Assembly (NCBI GenBank): GCA_905250885.1
Contig: CAJNOQ010002286.1
Location: 1 to 25,189 of the forward strand
Direction: 5' to 3'
Length of the DNA stretch: 25,189 bases
Origin: Didymodactylos carnosus
Lineage: Eukaryota; Rotifera; Eurotatoria; Philodinida; Philodinidae
Positions within the stretch are counted from its first letter, which is position 1. Every line of letters begins with the position of its first letter. The position numbers and the translations under genes were made by a program. Under the pieces are notes generated by a model. That model saw nothing but the letters and a program-made list of their open reading frames with translations, ran no database searches and was not told the origin of the DNA. Shown here piece after piece: positions 13,542 to 25,184 of the stretch.

Positions 13542-16500
13542 ATGGGTCTTTTAACCAAAGGTCAAGCTTTAACATGGAAAGAAACACAGAAACGGGCACA
13601 GTATATTCGAGAACATGGCGTTGAACAATTTATAAATAATTTCAAAAAAGTCAAAGATCGTCGTAATGATTGTTTGAAGTGGGGTGATGAAGTAAGTTTC
13701 ATTGAAAAAGTTGTAGCGTTTAAAGAGAACTTCTTTCTTTTTCAGGTTGAATTTATGATGGTACGATTCGATCATAAAAACAAAAAAGCACAGTTACTCC
13801 TGAAAGCACATAAAATTTTACCTATACTTATGGAACCAGAAAATGAAAATCCAGAGTAATTTGAGCATTCTTTAATATAATCATAAAATTCTTTTCTGTT
13901 TTATCTGTTCAGTGATTGTCAAACATTTTGGCGTCCGGAATATGCTGATTATATGATTGAAGGTATGAATAGATATAATCCGCTTATAGATTTAATTAGA
14001 AGAAATATCTATCGTAAATTTGAACTTATATATGGATGTACTAATAGTTATAGACGAAAGTGGAAAAAAGAAACTGAAAGCAATAATTTATCTTATATTT
14101 TAGGAACGCCGGGCAAACCTTACGGGCATTTGCCTTCTCATTTCAATCTTGTTGAAGCAAACATGAAATTAAGGTATATTTTATTATTCAGTATTATAAT
14201 AGTCAATTTATAGAGACATTCGGGTAGAGTACTTAAGTGTTACAATGTTCTTCAAATTTGACATTTATTTGTTTTATCGTCAGACGGCGGCAGGGACAAG
14301 AATTACTCGATAAAGATGAATATGTTATAAGTACATCTGCATTTCCCAGGTAACTAACATCTGTTTTTGTTACTAAAAGTCAATAATGATTGATAATATA
14401 TATTAGGAATGGTTGTGCCGAATATACTTTTCCTACTTATACGCCGCACCCAACTACATCAGCATCAGCCTCTTTATTTTTTCCTGATGAGGCTATATTT
14501 CCTGAACATCCGAGATTTCAGTAAGTGTTTTTCAAGAGTATTTTCTTGAGTATTGTGTATAATTGACAAACTTTTATTTCCTTTCAGGACATTGACAAGA
14601 AATATTCGAGAACGACGACGCGCAAAAGTGGCTATTAATGTACCGAGTAAGAGTAAAAATGAGATAAATAATTTTTGAAAATAACGTTTTATATTTAGTT
14701 TTTATCGACAAAAATACGCCAAGACCGTTTAAAGAAGATCTGTCTGTTTATGGTGGTGATAATGGCGCAAGTGAAGCAGCCTCGTTAAATGATTGTATTT
14801 ATATGGATGCCATGGGATTTGGAATGGGTTGTTGTTGTCTGCAGGTAACGTTTCAGGCACAATCGATTGAAGAAGCACGATTTCTATATGATCAATTGAC
14901 GCCGTTAACACCTATTATGGTAAGATTTGTTGTTTTACATTGTTTTTTTTTTTATAAATAATTAAAACAAAAAAGTTTTTTTCGTTTGTATCAAGTGTGG
15001 TATTGGATTATACTGTCTTTTTTTAACTTTTAGCTTGCTCTGAGTGCAGCATGTCCAATTTGGCGTGGTTATCTAGCTGATGTTGATTGCCGATGGAATA
15101 TTTTATCTGCAGCAACAGATGATCGAACAGAAGAAGAAAGAGGCCTTGAAGTTTGTTAAGATTATTAATATTTAGAAAAAGAAGTAAAGATATTGAAAAA
15201 GTATGTTTTATTTATTTAGCCATTGAAAAATAATTCCTTTCAAATTCCAAAATCGCGTTATTCATCTATTGATTGTTATATATCTCCAGAAAGTGCAAAA
15301 TTTAATGATATAGAGGTTGTACAAGATAAAGATGCATTTCATAGGCTCACATCAAACGGTATTGTGTTTTACAAATCATTTTATCGTTTGTGTCTTTGTC
15401 ATAGCTTCTTTCATTCAGGTATTGATCATTTATTAGCGCAGCATATCGCTCATCTATTTATTCGTGATACACTTGTACTATTCGAAGAAAAAATTGAGTT
15501 AAACGATGAAGAAGATACAGAACATTTTGAAGTAAGCGATTTATAATATGAATAAAAGAAATCGATTCGTTTTTCTATTATTTATTCTTGTTTTAAAGAA
15601 TATCAATTCGACAAATTGGCAATCGATGCGTTTTAAACTTCCACCCGTAAATAGTAATATTGGATGGCGTGTAGAATTTCGACCAACTGAAGTATGTAGT
15701 TGATATAACTTTACTTTAGACATTCTTAATAAGTAAGATTTTTCTTTTCAGTTACAAATGACAGATTTTGAAAATGCAGTAAGGTTCAGAATAAAAGAGT
15801 TTATAACAAAAACAGATATAAAATAATTCTATTTAGGCATTGGTCACATTTGTTGTTTTATTAACAAGAGCAATAATGACATACAATTTGAATTTATTAA
15901 TACCAATCTCAAACGTTCGTATGCATGAATAAATTCATTTTTCTAGCCTATAGAATATGTTAATATGTTAGTTCCATTTATAGGTCGATGAAAATATGCA
16001 GTTTGCTCAACAACGTGATGCTGTTAAAAATCAAAAATTTCATTTTAGAAAAACATTAGCAACTGGTAATGAAAACTAATTTTATTTATTCAATATGTTT
16101 TTTACTGACTTGTTACCTTCTAGGTCAAACACCTGAAACACCAAGTATGGCTTCTATGAAAAAACCATTATTTGATAATACAGAAAGTGATTGTGAACAT
16201 CGTTTGATGTCAGTAGATGAAATAATCAATGGATCAGTAAGCAATGTTTTGAATTTTATTATCTGTTGTTCTAAACATATTTAGTTTATTAACGAAGTTT
16301 TTGTTCTACATGATTATGTATCTCGGCTTTTTTTCCCTTAGGATCAATTCGTCGGTCTTCTACGTATTGTCCAAGACTATCTTAACAATATAGAAATCGA
16401 TGCTGATACACGATGTACAATTAATCAGTATTTGAATTTAATAAACAAACGAGCTGCCGGTAAGTGAAAAACTAAATACAAATATTCTAGAAATATTTTA

Positions 16501-16803
16501 ATTTTCTTTTTCTTATAAGGTACTTTGTTAACAAATGCTGCATGGATGCGTCAGTTTGTCCAGTCTCATTCGCAATACAAACATGATTCCATAGTTACAG
16601 AGGAAATTACGTATGATTTATTATGGAAAATGCAGAAGATTAGTGCTGGCGAAGATGAGTGTCAATTGGTATTACCAAGGATGGCCTCTAAAACAAGTTT
16701 GGATATTCCGCGTGCTGTTGAACGCGCTGGTAATGAATTAGAAACAAAACGTTCGTTATTACTGAATCCAACTCAGAATAATGATAAAACGCCAGAAGAT
16801 TAA
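13542..16803 (+). CDS. GCLC: Glutamate-cysteine ligase catalytic subunit
   Basis: ATP-dependent ligation of L-glutamate and L-cysteine to gamma-glutamylcysteine, the rate-limiting step of glutathione synthesis in the cytosol. Eighteen exons: 13542-13691, 13746-13855, 13913-13962, 14104-14173, 14284-14349, 14407-14520, 14588-14646, 14699-14919, 15034-15150, 15220-15358, 15419-15531, 15599-15691, 15752-15778, 15837-15914, 15984-16065, 16124-16236, 16342-16459, 16520-16803; all GT-AG, 2004 nt, 667 aa (human 637). Diagnostic stretches: [15 protein letters not shown] at the start, KWGDEVEFMMV, the substrate-site strand [45 protein letters not shown] (242-255), [37 protein letters not shown] and [10 protein letters not shown]. 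The acidic Mg/ATP ligands in WGDEVE are kept. Two donors are weak (gtttgt after exon 9, gttcgt after exon 14). The gene appears intact. Confidence 0.95.
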
Positions 16804-17280
16804 TTATTAAAAGTGATTTATTTTTTAGATTGAACATTTCTTTTTGTTATTTCTCAAATGGAGTTTACTAGGTTTTATTTTTGTTTCTATGTATTAGTAA
16901 GGGTATCGCCCATCACCTTCAACATCTTTGCTTTCAAATTTGCAATTGTAAACAACAAATGCAAATAAAAAAGTACTAATACGCGAAAAAGTTTCTTTAT
17001 CTCAACACGCAAACGCTTTTTGCTAGGATTTTTTTATCTCTACTTTTTATTCCTCCTTTTGGAACAATATATAGATTCAATCATTCTCTATTTTCGTATG
17101 TCACAGCTGTTTTAGCGTTATCTCCTCGTGTATTTTACTCTTGTTTCAATCTGATCACATAATACACTTATTGAATAAAAAAATCCGACACTTTAACATT
17201 TTGTATAAGGTGTAGTTCAAAGTTTCGGATATAGCTAATTTCCAAGTCTGTAGTTACAGAATCGTCTCATTAATCTAGAG
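16804..17280. other. GCLC 3' flank
   Basis: The AT-rich 3' untranslated region of GCLC and spacer. An AATAAA at 16974-16979, about 170 nt after the stop, is the best poly(A) signal candidate. Nothing else recognised. Confidence 0.45.
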
Positions 17281-17608
17281 CAGGACTGTGACAGTTACCA
17301 GTTACCGATACCATCGTCACTCGGTAACGGTAACTGTTGAACAGTTGTCGTACTTGGTAATGGTAACAGGTGATCAGTTACCGTTATGAGCATGAGTTCA
17401 ATAGTTACCGTTACTGAGTAACGGTGCTAATGGGAACTAGTAACTGTGACAGCCCTACTGTAGAATTAGCCGTAAGAACTTATACACTTCTGATTTCGTT
17501 AAACCCATGCTCGACAGTTAGCGTTACTTATAACTAGTCGTTACCGTTACCAGGAACGGTAAAAGATCAACAGTTACAGTTACTGTAACGGTAACTATCA
17601 TAGTTCTG
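17281..17608. mobile_element. hAT-like non-autonomous element (MITE) with 8-bp TSD
   Basis: The left end CAGGACTGTGACAGTTACC (17281-17299) is matched in inverted orientation by the right end, which read inward is CAGAACTATGATAGTTACC; four mismatches, all transitions. The element is flanked on both sides by the identical octamer atctagag (17273-17280 and 17609-17616). CAG-type termini with an 8-bp duplication are the hallmark of hAT elements. The 328-bp interior is packed with GTTACC/GGTAAC words and has no coding capacity. A third, inverted end-like sequence (…GTGACAGCCCTACTG) closes at 17460, as if the element were partly duplicated. Confidence 0.78.
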
Positions 17609-17616
17609 ATCTAGAG

Positions 17617-17973
17617 TTAAAATTTTGTGAATACTATTCACTAATAAGACTTATATTTGAAAGTTTTAGTTTGAAAGTTATTCATAATGAAGAAGAGTTA
17701 AAAATGAGTTTAAAAATGGACTTGACCGAGAATACAGTCAGACGGAGACTTGTGTTAAACTCAGACCGTGCCTGACCGGCGTATCTCTGTTTAGAAGTAA
17801 GTATAAGGGACTTATTCAACGATCCATGTGATACATATGTAAATTATGGACAGCTTCATAATATTAAAACTTGAACAAAAAATATATCATGAACACAAAT
17901 GCCAAAGAATAGCAGAGATATGATATAATAGAAAATAAATAAAATAAAAATGGAAAACAGAATAACTTGATAT
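17617..17973. other. Spacer between hAT MITE and P2X 3' end
   Basis: AT-rich, no recognised feature. It should contain the 3' untranslated region of the minus-strand P2X gene. The AATAAA words here lie on the plus strand, which does not suit P2X. Confidence 0.4.
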
Positions 17974-20900
17974 TTACAAAAACGTCTCTAATTTTGAATT
18001 TGACAGTATTTCAGATGCCGGTGGTGTTGCCGTATGATCTTTTGTTAGGGTTTTTGAATGATCTGCTAGATTAAATTGTACGGTGTTTACAGATGCTCTA
18101 TCCGTCTCGTCCTCATCATCATCGTCTACAAATACTATATTATCACGTTCCTCGATGTCTTGATCCGTCAGTTTATTTAAACGATCATGTTCGTATACTG
18201 TTGCACTATCACGTGATTTTGATCTGTTATGTTTGTTACGTTGTGTATTATTATCTTTTAATCGACGTGTTATAATTGGTGATGATTGTGATGATAAAGC
18301 TTTATCAAATGATAACGAACGACTAATAATGGAATTTGGTTGTTGTTTATATTGTTGATGTTTCGTCATCATTATGGGTGTAACAACAAGAGATGATGAT
18401 GAAGCATTATTTGTTCTCAACGATGAATGAGATGAGTCAACATTTGGTATAGATGACATGTCAATTGAATTTTGCAAAGAAAAATTACAATGTTGTTGGT
18501 GTGATAGATGATTCTGTAGTGATGAATCGTTTCTATCCTTGTGTTTCTTTTTTCGTTTATGAATTTCTTTGTTGTTACTATCTAATGTTGATGAAGATTG
18601 TTCATGATTTTGTTTGACTGTTTCATCAATATTCGGTTGTAAACTATTCAATTTTTCTAAACGCATCAAATTTAAATCAACATCTTGAAATTTTTGTTGA
18701 CGATAAACAGTTGATTGTCTATGAAGATAGAGTGCAACAATATCACAAATGAACGTGGCTAAACCCAATATTCCAATTAATGAACCAATATTTAAACTCA
18801 ATGTAATAACGTCAAATTTACCAGCTCGACCAGAAACTGAGATAATCATGCGGAGTCCAAATGCTTTTGTTAATGTTCGAAATGCACGATTTTGATGTTT
18901 CCAATGAGAGGCAAATCGAAAATTAAATCCAAAAGAAAACGTTTCGTCTTTAAATCGAGCATCGAGACGTCCAAAAGTATATCGCGGTTCACATCTTGCC
19001 AAAGGTTTATCTAAAAATATAATAACAGTTAACACTGTTATCAATATATTTGATGTTAATTTAAAAATGAATGTGCAAACCTAAATTGCAATCCCAATCA
19101 ACTTTAACACGAATAACACCACCCAATTGCAACATTTTGTCTCTTTCATCTGGATCTGATTCAACGTCTTCAAGTAAATTTCCAACTCTAAAAACAAAAT
19201 ATATTTTAACATTTTGAACTCACACATCATTTTGTAATTGCTCTTTGACGTACTTAAATATGGGACATGTTCTGTCTGTCCTATTGTTATAAATACAGCC
19301 TTTGAGATAATCGGGTGATGCGACAATATTTTTTCGTATTACTTTAAATCGAGGAAATTCAATAAAATTTTTAATAAATATTGTAAAATTTAATGCATCA
19401 CGTATCGGTTTCGGTTGTATCGAATCATTCTCAACGGGGCACCATCCTTCTAGTTGACAGATCCCCGTAACATTTGGCAACGATTTATTAGGCTTGAGAC
19501 AGGTACCTTAAAAAGAACAATGTATGAGAAAGAAATAAGTCGAGGTGTTTGTTCATTTGTGTAGACTTCAGAGAATCTAACATTTTCGATAATCACATCT
19601 AAAATCCCAGATTCTAGTGTCCCATTGAGCTATTGTCTAGAGGCTTTGCCGATAAATGCATACATGAATTTATTGCACTTAATCTGTTTAAGATCCCCTC
19701 ACACATAGCATGCAACAGTTTTTAATTGGTGTTGAGGCATCCGGAAGAATTGCTATAAATCAGTTATCACGATTCTCTCAGAGCTGTAAAAGATCTAATT
19801 TTGTAGAAAAATGTTTGCTCTACAAAATGCATTTGTTAAAAGAATTTAATTGTTCGTAAAAGTTAAAAATAAAAACTAGGAACGATTCTCTGCTCTCTGA
19901 GCTATTTAATAACGAAAAAATGGTCCAGACTGAATTTAAAGTCGAATAGAAAACAAACTATTTTGTACGCTAGAAAAAGTTTCCAGCTTCTCAGTGTGTA
20001 ATGAGATTCTCCGAGTTTCTCTAAACGTAATCTCATTCAAGCTTTCAACAGATCGTTTCTCTATGTTATATATATGCCATTTATATTGCTGATTGTGAAA
20101 TCGCGTTCGCTCGCGAAATCTCGCATGATTTTGACCACTTTTTTTTCTAATCGTAAGTTATATCTAACGAGCAAAAATTTAGAAAAACCTGCCAGATTCG
20201 AGAGATGTAACAGTTCTAGTTTAATTTCTTTGAACGAGAACTACAATATCTGGATACACATTGCCTGCAGAAGATATGATAGAAAAGGTGATCCTTAGTT
20301 TATTAAGTTCGTTTCCTTATGGCTTTTTTAGAACTGTACAACAGTTAATCAACAAACTTTATGCGAATAATCTACAGGTACTGCAGACTACTCGAAGTTT
20401 TGAAGTTAAGATAATATCCAGGCTGACTTTTGAATTTAATTCGAAGAGGACATCAAATTTTAAAAGTGACTGATGGTCGTAAGATGGTTTCAGTAACTAG
20501 GCATACACTGATATCAGTATATGGGTACCATATCACATCGGTATCAGAAATGAATTTTATCGTAAATTTCTTTCTTTTTTTAAGTCACAGATACTAAATG
20601 AAACAGTTTTGAGCTAGAGACGTGCAGGACAGCTGTTTTTTGTGGCCTGAGTCCTCCTCTATAAAAATTTGATGACCTAGTCCTACCCTTATCTGTCAAG
20701 GCAAGGTCGAGCTGCAGATCGCTACTTTGGACGTACACTATTTTGGTCGTTACCGAGGTAAATCGTACTTTTCAATGTTAAAGGAAAATCAAAGAAAATA
20801 AATTTTCGTAATCACCAACTCGAATCGATTGAAGCCGCTCTTTACTAATTTTCAAAAAACATCTATTCGAACAATTTCACTTAAAGTTTCCCTAATGTTT

Positions 20901-22908
20901 TTCTAAAAACAGTTTTCCTTAAAAGTAAAAATGTAGAGTTTAGATTCACAAAAAAACAAATGGATACAGAAGTTTGAATAACAAAGATCTATTATGACCG
21001 ATACGATACGTTATCATTATACCACTATTATGTTAGCATCGATGCATGCCTGTCACTAACCGTCAAGTATCGATACCTTAAATTTATGCCACAAATAGAA
21101 GAGAGTTATGGTTATATTTTGAAAAAAGAATAAGGCGTTCTTCTGCCTCGGATCACACACAAGTGGCAGTTCATTGAAAAACAAGTGTTATATCTTACAA
21201 AACATTGAGTTAAAGTAGCTTAAACCGTGGATGGACTGGCATTTGGTAAGAATTATCACTACACGAAATTTAAAGTCATTAGTTAAAGTCACGGTTCATG
21301 AAGTACAGACATGCTCTTACAATGCAGAATACTGTAAATAATAACAAACACTTTTTTTCATAAAGAAATTATTGTTTTTGTACAATATTTACAATAGGAG
21401 TAATAAAACTTTAGTGAAGAGTTTAGCTATACACAAAAAACTGTCCTAGGAGGTTACAAATAGAAATCATTTTATTTATCTCGCGGGAACTCTCAAAAAA
21501 AGAGAAAAACTTTCATGATCTATATAAAAATACCACTGAAAACTAAATCACGACATCACGACTAGAACTTATGTCTTATCCTCGTAGGAAATCGTTGAAG
21601 AAGAAAAAACATTTCGCTTTTTCCACAGATTACGCAAGCAAATTTCCTTGCGACATCTCGCAAGAGAATCATTCGTGATTCTCTCGCGGAAAAAACAAAC
21701 TCTTTGTGTTTCTCCAAATGCCACGCAAAGAATTGCTACAGAGAATCATAAAGAGAAAATTTCGCACATGCTTTAGAAGAAACTAACAGGATATTTTTTC
21801 TTGTAAGTTTAAGAAGAATTGCGTAAGATATTTTTCTTGCAAGTTATTGTAAAATTTCCCAAATTTGTTCGGAGGACAATGTAATATTTTGAATCAGCGC
21901 GTCAAATTATATCGAACGACATATAAAACAATATTTTTCCATGCAAAAACTTAGTATTTAACAAATTCCTGGCTGAGGCCTAAGGCTTAAATTCGTCAAA
22001 AAAGCTTTGCTCATGGAGAATTCTGAGTTAGTCATTCGATAAAACGTGCTTGATAACCCCGAATTCGATTTTTAAAATTTCCGAACGAACTTCATAAAAT
22101 GTTCGTACTGCTAAGAAGAAATTGCCTGCTGTGCTTCCTCCCTATAAGCATATAGCTGAATAACCATACTGCTTTTGACTATATCATGGTTTATAAGGGT
22201 TTTATAAAAAAAGTAATTTTCCAAAACCGTTTATTCCACAATACTTTCTGTTAATGGAAATTTTCTAATATTGTCAGTTTGTAGAGTACAGTCTTCTGAT
22301 TAAAATAAGATATCAAACAAATCTGGGCGATATCCTGATAAAAAGTTAAAAGAAATTTAGTAGTAGTCTCCAAAATGCTGTTATACGCTAATATCATCTT
22401 TTCTCTAACTTGTCATTTTTTTATGGCTTTTTATATTTCCCAAAAATTGACGTCTATATAGATGCTGAAGAGCTCAGATTGATTTCAAAATGCGGCTAGA
22501 ACTTGAAAATTTGAGTTTTACTCTTGTTTTTGATACGAAAAAGGATTTTTGAAAACCTTTCCAGCGATTTTAGGGATTTTCGACTCCCGATGCCTGCCAA
22601 AAAGACCAACAGCGCAAATATTCGTAAACATCGAGAATACGAACAGCCTTGCTTTGATCACTGTTGTCGACATCTCACGAACAATAATAGATGAAACCGA
22701 AAAAAATTTGATCACCGTACTTTGACATGGTCATCATTTCTTGAAATTTTTTTCTAAAGAACCGACATATGGCTACAAGGGGGCTTAGTGCGAATAAAAA
22801 CCAATAAACATCATTAACCTGTCCATCGTCCATTTGCCTTATTATGATCTATTCCCGATTTACATTGGATATCCGATGTACATGTTGCTGCTGCAATGTC
22901 AGGCGATT
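17974..22908 (-). CDS. P2X purinoceptor (ATP-gated cation channel), 3' exons only
   Basis: Trimeric plasma-membrane channel opened by extracellular ATP. Four exons are visible on the minus strand: 22908-22819, 19506-19224, 19187-19081, 19010-17974 (stop TAA), giving the last 504 aa. Motifs: a cysteine-rich head segment with CTSDIQCKSG, then CQLEGWCPVEN, NFTIFIKNFIEFPRF, KGCIYNNRTDRTCPIF, VKVDWDCNLDKPLARCEPRY, FNFRFA (the ATP-contacting NFR), LTKAFGLR with the binding Lys, AGKFD, then TM2 (about LSLNIGSLIGILGLATFICDIVAL) and the trafficking motif YRQQK (YxxxK). The first codon is split, so an upstream exon must exist; the N-terminus with TM1 is not found between 22909 and 25189 and probably lies outside the window. 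About 235 residues follow TM2: charged and Ser/Asn/His-rich, with KRKKKHKD and an acidic DDDDEDETD patch; this is unlike the P2X7 cysteine-rich ballast. Confidence 0.9.
19507..22818. other. 3.3-kb intron of the P2X gene
   Basis: This GT-AG intron (minus strand, donor 22818-22817, acceptor AG at 19508-19507) is far longer than others in the window (mostly 50-320 bp). It holds no supportable gene on either strand. It contains a hairpin at 19798-19829 (attttgtag / ctacaaaat), a palindrome actgatatcagt near 20508, ggtatc/gatacc words near 20540 and 21000-21080 that look like a decayed element, and the TTCG hairpin at 21659-21688. Confidence 0.6.
21659..21688. repeat. Perfect hairpin with TTCG loop
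   Basis: AGAGAATCA and TGATTCTCT flank a TTCG loop (9 bp perfect), extended beyond one mismatch by a 3-bp CGC/GCG stem. The plus-strand RNA would form a UUCG-capped stem. It sits inside the large P2X intron among several other gattctc-like words. Confidence 0.6.
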
Positions 22909-22969
22909 CTATAATTTAGAAGAACAATTGATTAGCTATTTTTTTCTTATCAAATTATTAGGACGCGAA

Positions 22970-23180
22970 ATTAAATGAGCTCGGAAAGAAGAGATATTTG
23001 AGCTCGGTGTACTTAATTGGCTTTAAAATGAGAGAAATGAGCTCAGTTATAATAAAATTATATTTTTTTATATAAATGAGACTTTTGAGCTCGGAAATAT
23101 ATTTAAACTCTGAAAAGAGACAAATGAGCTCGGTAGATTTTATTTTCGTCGGTAAAAAGAGAGAAATGAGCTCGGTAATT
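22970..23180. repeat. Degenerate minisatellite built on GAGCTCGG
   Basis: GAGCTCGG (one copy GAGCTCAG) begins at 22977, 23000, 23039, 23087, 23126 and 23168. The last four are spaced 39-48 bp and are preceded by an agaga(a/c)aaat-like lead, so the ancestral unit is about 40 bp. The run lies between the P2X exon at 22908-22819 and the MULE left end, presumably within a P2X intron. Confidence 0.72.
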
Positions 23181-23285
23181 AATTTATGAAAATTAATTAA
23201 TGATTTTATCAGTAGTAAAGTATATTTAATAAGAGAAAAATAGTTCAAGAACAAAAGAAGTACTAGATTACAATAGTTTTTCACT

Positions 23286-23380
23286 AATATTCAGTCTTTT
23301 GTTAAAGCTACTTTAACTTTCTTTGGACGACCCTTTCCCCTTCTTATCCCAAGTGTCTGTGGAACTTTACGATGATCCCA
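23286..23380 (+). repeat. MULE left terminal inverted repeat
   Basis: The outer end reads aatattcagtcttttg. It matches the reverse complement of 25095-25189 at 94 of 95 positions. Read on the minus strand it stays open and encodes the same basic C-terminal peptide as the right repeat, ending in a TGA. Confidence 0.92.
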
Positions 23381-23490
23381 TTTTGTACAACATACTGTTC
23401 CATTTTCCATTATCAAGTCTTTGCTTTAATTTGTATGAATTAATGAGCTTTTTTTCATCAGATACAAATCGATGAGCTTTTGATACTCAA

Positions 23491-23526
23491 CTAGCTATAT
23501 AAGTCTACATGCATGTCCCATCAGTA
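23491..23526 (+). promoter_or_regulatory. Candidate core promoter of the MULE transposase
   Basis: A TATATAAG box at 23496-23503 is followed 27 bp downstream by an initiator-like TCAGTA at 23521-23526, and the transposase ATG follows at 23555. Spacing fits a TATA-Inr promoter with a leader of about 30 nt. Confidence 0.45.
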
Positions 23527-23554
23527 CATTCTCAATTAAATCTGCTCTTTCATA

Positions 23555-25184
23555 ATGTCTAGCCGAACTTGGCACGAATGTTTCTCTTCTGCTTTTGAAA
23601 GTGATATCGTATCTTTGACAAAAGAAAATAAAGTTTCTACTTATCGTACCGAGCATTTTCAAGCTGGTAAAACTACTACATATGGTTGTACGGATACAGA
23701 AAATATCCTCTTTGTCTTTTTTAATTAAAATTAAAAGAATCCAATAATAAATTTACAGTATTTAAATCTGAATCGCATAATCATGATCAACGTAATAATA
23801 CAACTCGTCTCAAATCGCCTATTCGTGATACTGTTCGCCAAATGTCGGATAAAGGTATGACACAAACACAAATCAGAAAAGCTGTTTCAGTAATTCATCC
23901 AAGTTTAACCGTAGACGCAAAAATTAAAAATATTGTTCAGTATAGTCGTTTAAAAACTCGTAAAAGTATAATATGAACTGATGATTTGCAAACATGGTGT
24001 AACCAATATCTTAATTGTTCATCTTCAGATAAATTGCATGATGTATTTGTGCCATATTATGAAGCTATTGATATTAATCATAGATTTATTTGTATTACTA
24101 GACGTCAGTTATTATCTGCATGTAAATATTCATCTATATTGGCTATTGATTGTACATATAAAATAACATGAAATGAATTATCTTTACTCGTTTTTGAAAC
24201 ATCAGATTTAAATCGTCATTTTCAACCATTAGGATTATGGTTAATATCAACAGATGAATCAGCAGATACATTTAAAACTTTATTTCGTGTATTAAAATCA
24301 TGTATACCACTAATCATTCAACAACCATATGATATTACTCATGTTATGGCTGATGGTACTGGTGGCATTACCAGTGCCATGTGTGAGTTACCACAAGCAC
24401 GTCGACTTAGGTGTTGGGCACACGTAATCCATAAGAGTCGTGAACATCGAAAATTGGTATTAGATAAAGAAAAATGGTTGGCTATTGAAAAAGATATCGT
24501 CAATTTACAATTAGTTTTAATGATCATTTATTTGGTAGCGCAGCTATGAAAAGGACTGCTGACAAAAATCTTGATGCATTTAGAAAATATTTTGAAGACC
24601 AGTGGTTATTATCATTACCATTTTGGTATGAAGGTAGTGCAAATCTTAGTCCATCTACTAATAACGGTCTTGAATCGTTGAATCGTAAAATCAAACAAAT
24701 GTACGCATTACGTAACAAATTGTCATTGTCATCATTCTTACAAACAGCTGAATATATGTTGTATGACTGCTCATTAGCTAGCGCGAATACACCATTTGCT
24801 ATTCAAATTGAATTTACTGATGATTTGGCAGTTAGGGCATACCAATGGTTACAAAAACTTGATCGAGCAAAAGTATTACATTTAGGTGCAGCTAGTTATG
24901 TTGTACCTTCTTCTGAACAAAAAATGGGTACATCATTATCATAGTATGCCTTGGAATTCGTACGATGAATTTATTGACTGGTTAAACTCTGCGTGTTTAG
25001 TTGATTTTCTTGTTTAACTCCACCATTATTTTGTTCATGCAAATATGGCCTTAAGGAATACTCTTGCATTCATTCATTGGGTTTACTAATGAAGTGGGAT
25101 CATCGTAAAGTTCCACAGACACTTGGGATAAGAAGGCGAAAGGGTCGTCCAAAGAAAGTTAAAGTAGCTTTAACAAAAGACTGA
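23555..25184 (+). pseudogene. MULE transposase with FLYWCH-like, DDE and SWIM modules, inactivated
   Basis: The frame opens at ATG 23555. An N-terminal FLYWCH-like zinc finger is suggested by YGCT (about 23680) and SHNHD (about 23772). The MULE DDE core has the first Asp in LAIDCTYK (24148-24150), the second in MADGTGG (24352-24354), a CWAH motif (24412) and the Glu in NNGLESLN (24672-24674). A SWIM zinc finger, CSC-x8-CIH, is at 25032-25073, and an AT-hook-like RRRKGRPKK at 25131-25157 precedes TGA 25182-25184. Lesions: frame change near 23720 (TAA 23726), TGA at 23974-23976 and 24169-24171, and frame changes near 24510, 24920 and 25005-25015. Both TGAs sit where Trp would fit the family. 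Position, order and spacing of motifs are those of a MULE transposase; activity is not expected from this copy. Confidence 0.85.

Noticed and set aside
13569..13775. Minus-strand open frame opposite GCLC exons 1-2
   Set aside because: Antisense shadow of the GCLC coding exons with Phe/Ile-rich composition.
17281..17460. A shorter 180-bp foldback ending at CTACTG as the element boundary
   Set aside because: Its flanks show no matching duplication, whereas the 17281-17608 boundaries give an exact 8-bp duplication.
18093..18275. Plus-strand open frame opposite the P2X tail
   Set aside because: Antisense shadow of the low-complexity tail exon; His/Tyr-rich artefact.
22518..22715. Minus-strand open frame of 65 codons in the P2X intron
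   Set aside because: Not recognisable as a P2X exon or transposon protein, and starts from a non-ATG codon.
23711..23756. Possible intron in the MULE transposase (gtctttttt...tttacag)
   Set aside because: The bases just before the supposed acceptor stay open in the downstream frame and encode a plausible end of the zinc finger (ESNNKFTVFKSES), so a frameshift explains it better.
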